From Plazaster borealis (Eukaryota > Echinodermata > Asteroidea > Forcipulatida > Labidiasteridae), in NCBI GenBank assembly GCA_021014325.1, contig CM037476.1:19008827-19072826 (forward strand): 64,000 bases of DNA, given 5' to 3'. The position numbers and the translations under genes are program-made. The notes beneath the pieces are model-generated. The model saw nothing but the letters and a program-made list of their open reading frames with translations. It made no database searches and had not been told where the DNA came from. Below are positions 62,918-64,000 of the stretch, one piece after another. Position 1 is the stretch's first letter. The number at the start of each line of letters is the position of its first letter.

Positions 62918-63665
62918 GTATCGTCGCAGGTTTCACGAACTGACGCGACTGACCCCACAAAGGTAAAATTTGGTTTAGAAAGTTGGTGATCTTTTAATAT
63001 CGTTCTTGGACGAATTTGTATAACGGAGAATTTCCCCCAAAATTAGTGTATGAAAAGTGATACCTTATTTAAATGTTCTATTCTAGCCAATTACTTACTT
63101 TTTAAAAATGAATTCATACTTAATGAGTAATTGTTCAAAAAACAGAAAGGACACTTCATGAAAACTAACAAGAACACAGCACGCATTGTGCAAGTTGCCC
63201 GTATGCAAACTGTCACTTCGTGAAAACTAAAAGTGTCAGAGGGTCTTCTTGCCTTATACTCGCGTAAGCACTCATAGTCATACCAAAATGCCAGCTTGCC
63301 CGTATGCAAACTGTCAATTCATGAAAACGTGTACACACACATACCACGTTGCCCGTATGTAAACTGTCACTTCGTGAAAACTAAAGGTGTCAGAAGGTTC
63401 TTCTTGCCTTGTACGCGCATAAGCACTTTTACCCATATGCTGGATTGCCCGTATGCCAAGTGTCACTTCGTGAAAACAAAAAACATTAGTTTATTTAGAT
63501 TTTATAAAAAGTTGTTTACTTTATTTGCAGAACTAAACATATTTGAGGATCAAGATTTGGTAAAATGAAAGATAAATGTATTTGCAGTCTAAATAGTGAC
63601 TAAACAAATTTTCATAAAAATTATGACTTTTGAGTAAAACGGCACTTCGTGAAACCTGCGACGAT
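62918..63665. mobile_element. TIR element with TA flanks and internal copies of its end motif
   Basis: TCGTCGCAGGTTTCACGAA at the left is the complement of TTCGTGAAACCTGCGACGA at the right, each end flanked by TA, as expected for Tc1/mariner-type insertion. About 745 bp, without a transposase frame. CACTTCGTGAAAAC or close variants recur inside (about 63155, 63212, 63315, 63369, 63462), several with GTTGCCCGTATGCAAACTGT just before them. Confidence 0.7.
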
Positions 63666-64000
63666 ATATTCACTCATCATAATATTGTGCACAGCTGCAG
63701 AATTGTACAGACATACAGACAGCCACCCTGATGATGTAACCCTCTGACAGCCTGTGCTAGGTTCTGAGCTTTTCAACACCCCTTCCCCCTGCCAATCAAA
63801 CTTGTTGGCTCCTTTCCTGCATTTGTGTAATTCCTGGGGTTACGTCCACACTTAAGGGTAAACAAATATTTTGATTGCCAATTGTCTTTTAAAACAATCA
63901 ATGATGACATAGTTTTGGTGCAAACCCCTCTGGGTATCTCCAATTTTGTGTGTACAGGGATGCTTTGTTTTCAAAGCTAAGAAGGGCAAATCGTTGAATC

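Noticed and set aside
62930..62962. Phase-0 mini-exon VSRTDATDPTK that could follow the 62324 exon
   Set aside because: Its start is the terminal inverted repeat of the 62918-63665 element, so the AG and frame are most likely incidental.

Overview
The window is animal nuclear DNA: AT-rich, with GT-AG introns, AG-rich acceptors, simple repeats, tRNA-derived SINEs and very many short foldback elements. The best-supported gene matches vertebrate ARHGAP20 exon by exon. The repeat content and the divergence of that protein suggest an invertebrate deuterostome; an echinoderm is my best guess, but this is inference from style and not from a diagnostic locus. I see no bacterial genes, rRNA, true tRNA, CRISPR array or virus.

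Two plus-strand genes are supported by exon phases that join without a break. Gene 1 (6448-25299) is an ARHGAP20-like Rho GTPase-activating protein: PH domain, Ras-associating domain, RhoGAP domain with its arginine finger, and a long Ser-rich tail. Two alternative 5' exons (6448-6527 and 11545-11582) end in the same phase and can both join the exon at 13483, which points to two promoters. The last intron is a GC-AG intron. Gene 2 (35180-56874) encodes an unrecognised 553-residue single-pass membrane protein. It has a signal peptide, a short ectodomain rich in N-glycosylation sites, one membrane span, and a cytoplasmic tail of about 425 residues with five YxxL motifs, two of them spaced like an ITAM. 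A possible first exon of a third gene lies at 62324.

Region by region: 1-6.4 kb is upstream sequence with minisatellites and foldback repeats. 6.4-25.3 kb is gene 1, whose introns hold MITE-like elements, SINEs and LINE-like 3' ends. 25.3-35.1 kb is intergenic and dense in several MITE families plus a long TCG/TTG microsatellite. 35.1-56.9 kb is gene 2; its 15.6-kb last intron is almost filled (41.29-55.75 kb) by a head-to-tail array of units of about 1.7 kb. That array carries at least 23 copies of the palindrome TGACGTCA and many TCAAGGTCA/DR4-like sites, and ends in six 56-59-bp hairpin repeats. 57-64 kb is intergenic with more MITEs and a TIR element with TA flanks.

The two genes are not obviously in one pathway. 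Gene 1 would couple Rap signalling to Rho inactivation; gene 2 looks like a phosphotyrosine-type surface receptor or adaptor. The most unusual structure is the intronic array and its terminal hairpins. All coordinates and motif counts were read by eye, and family names rest on recollection of the families, not on a search.
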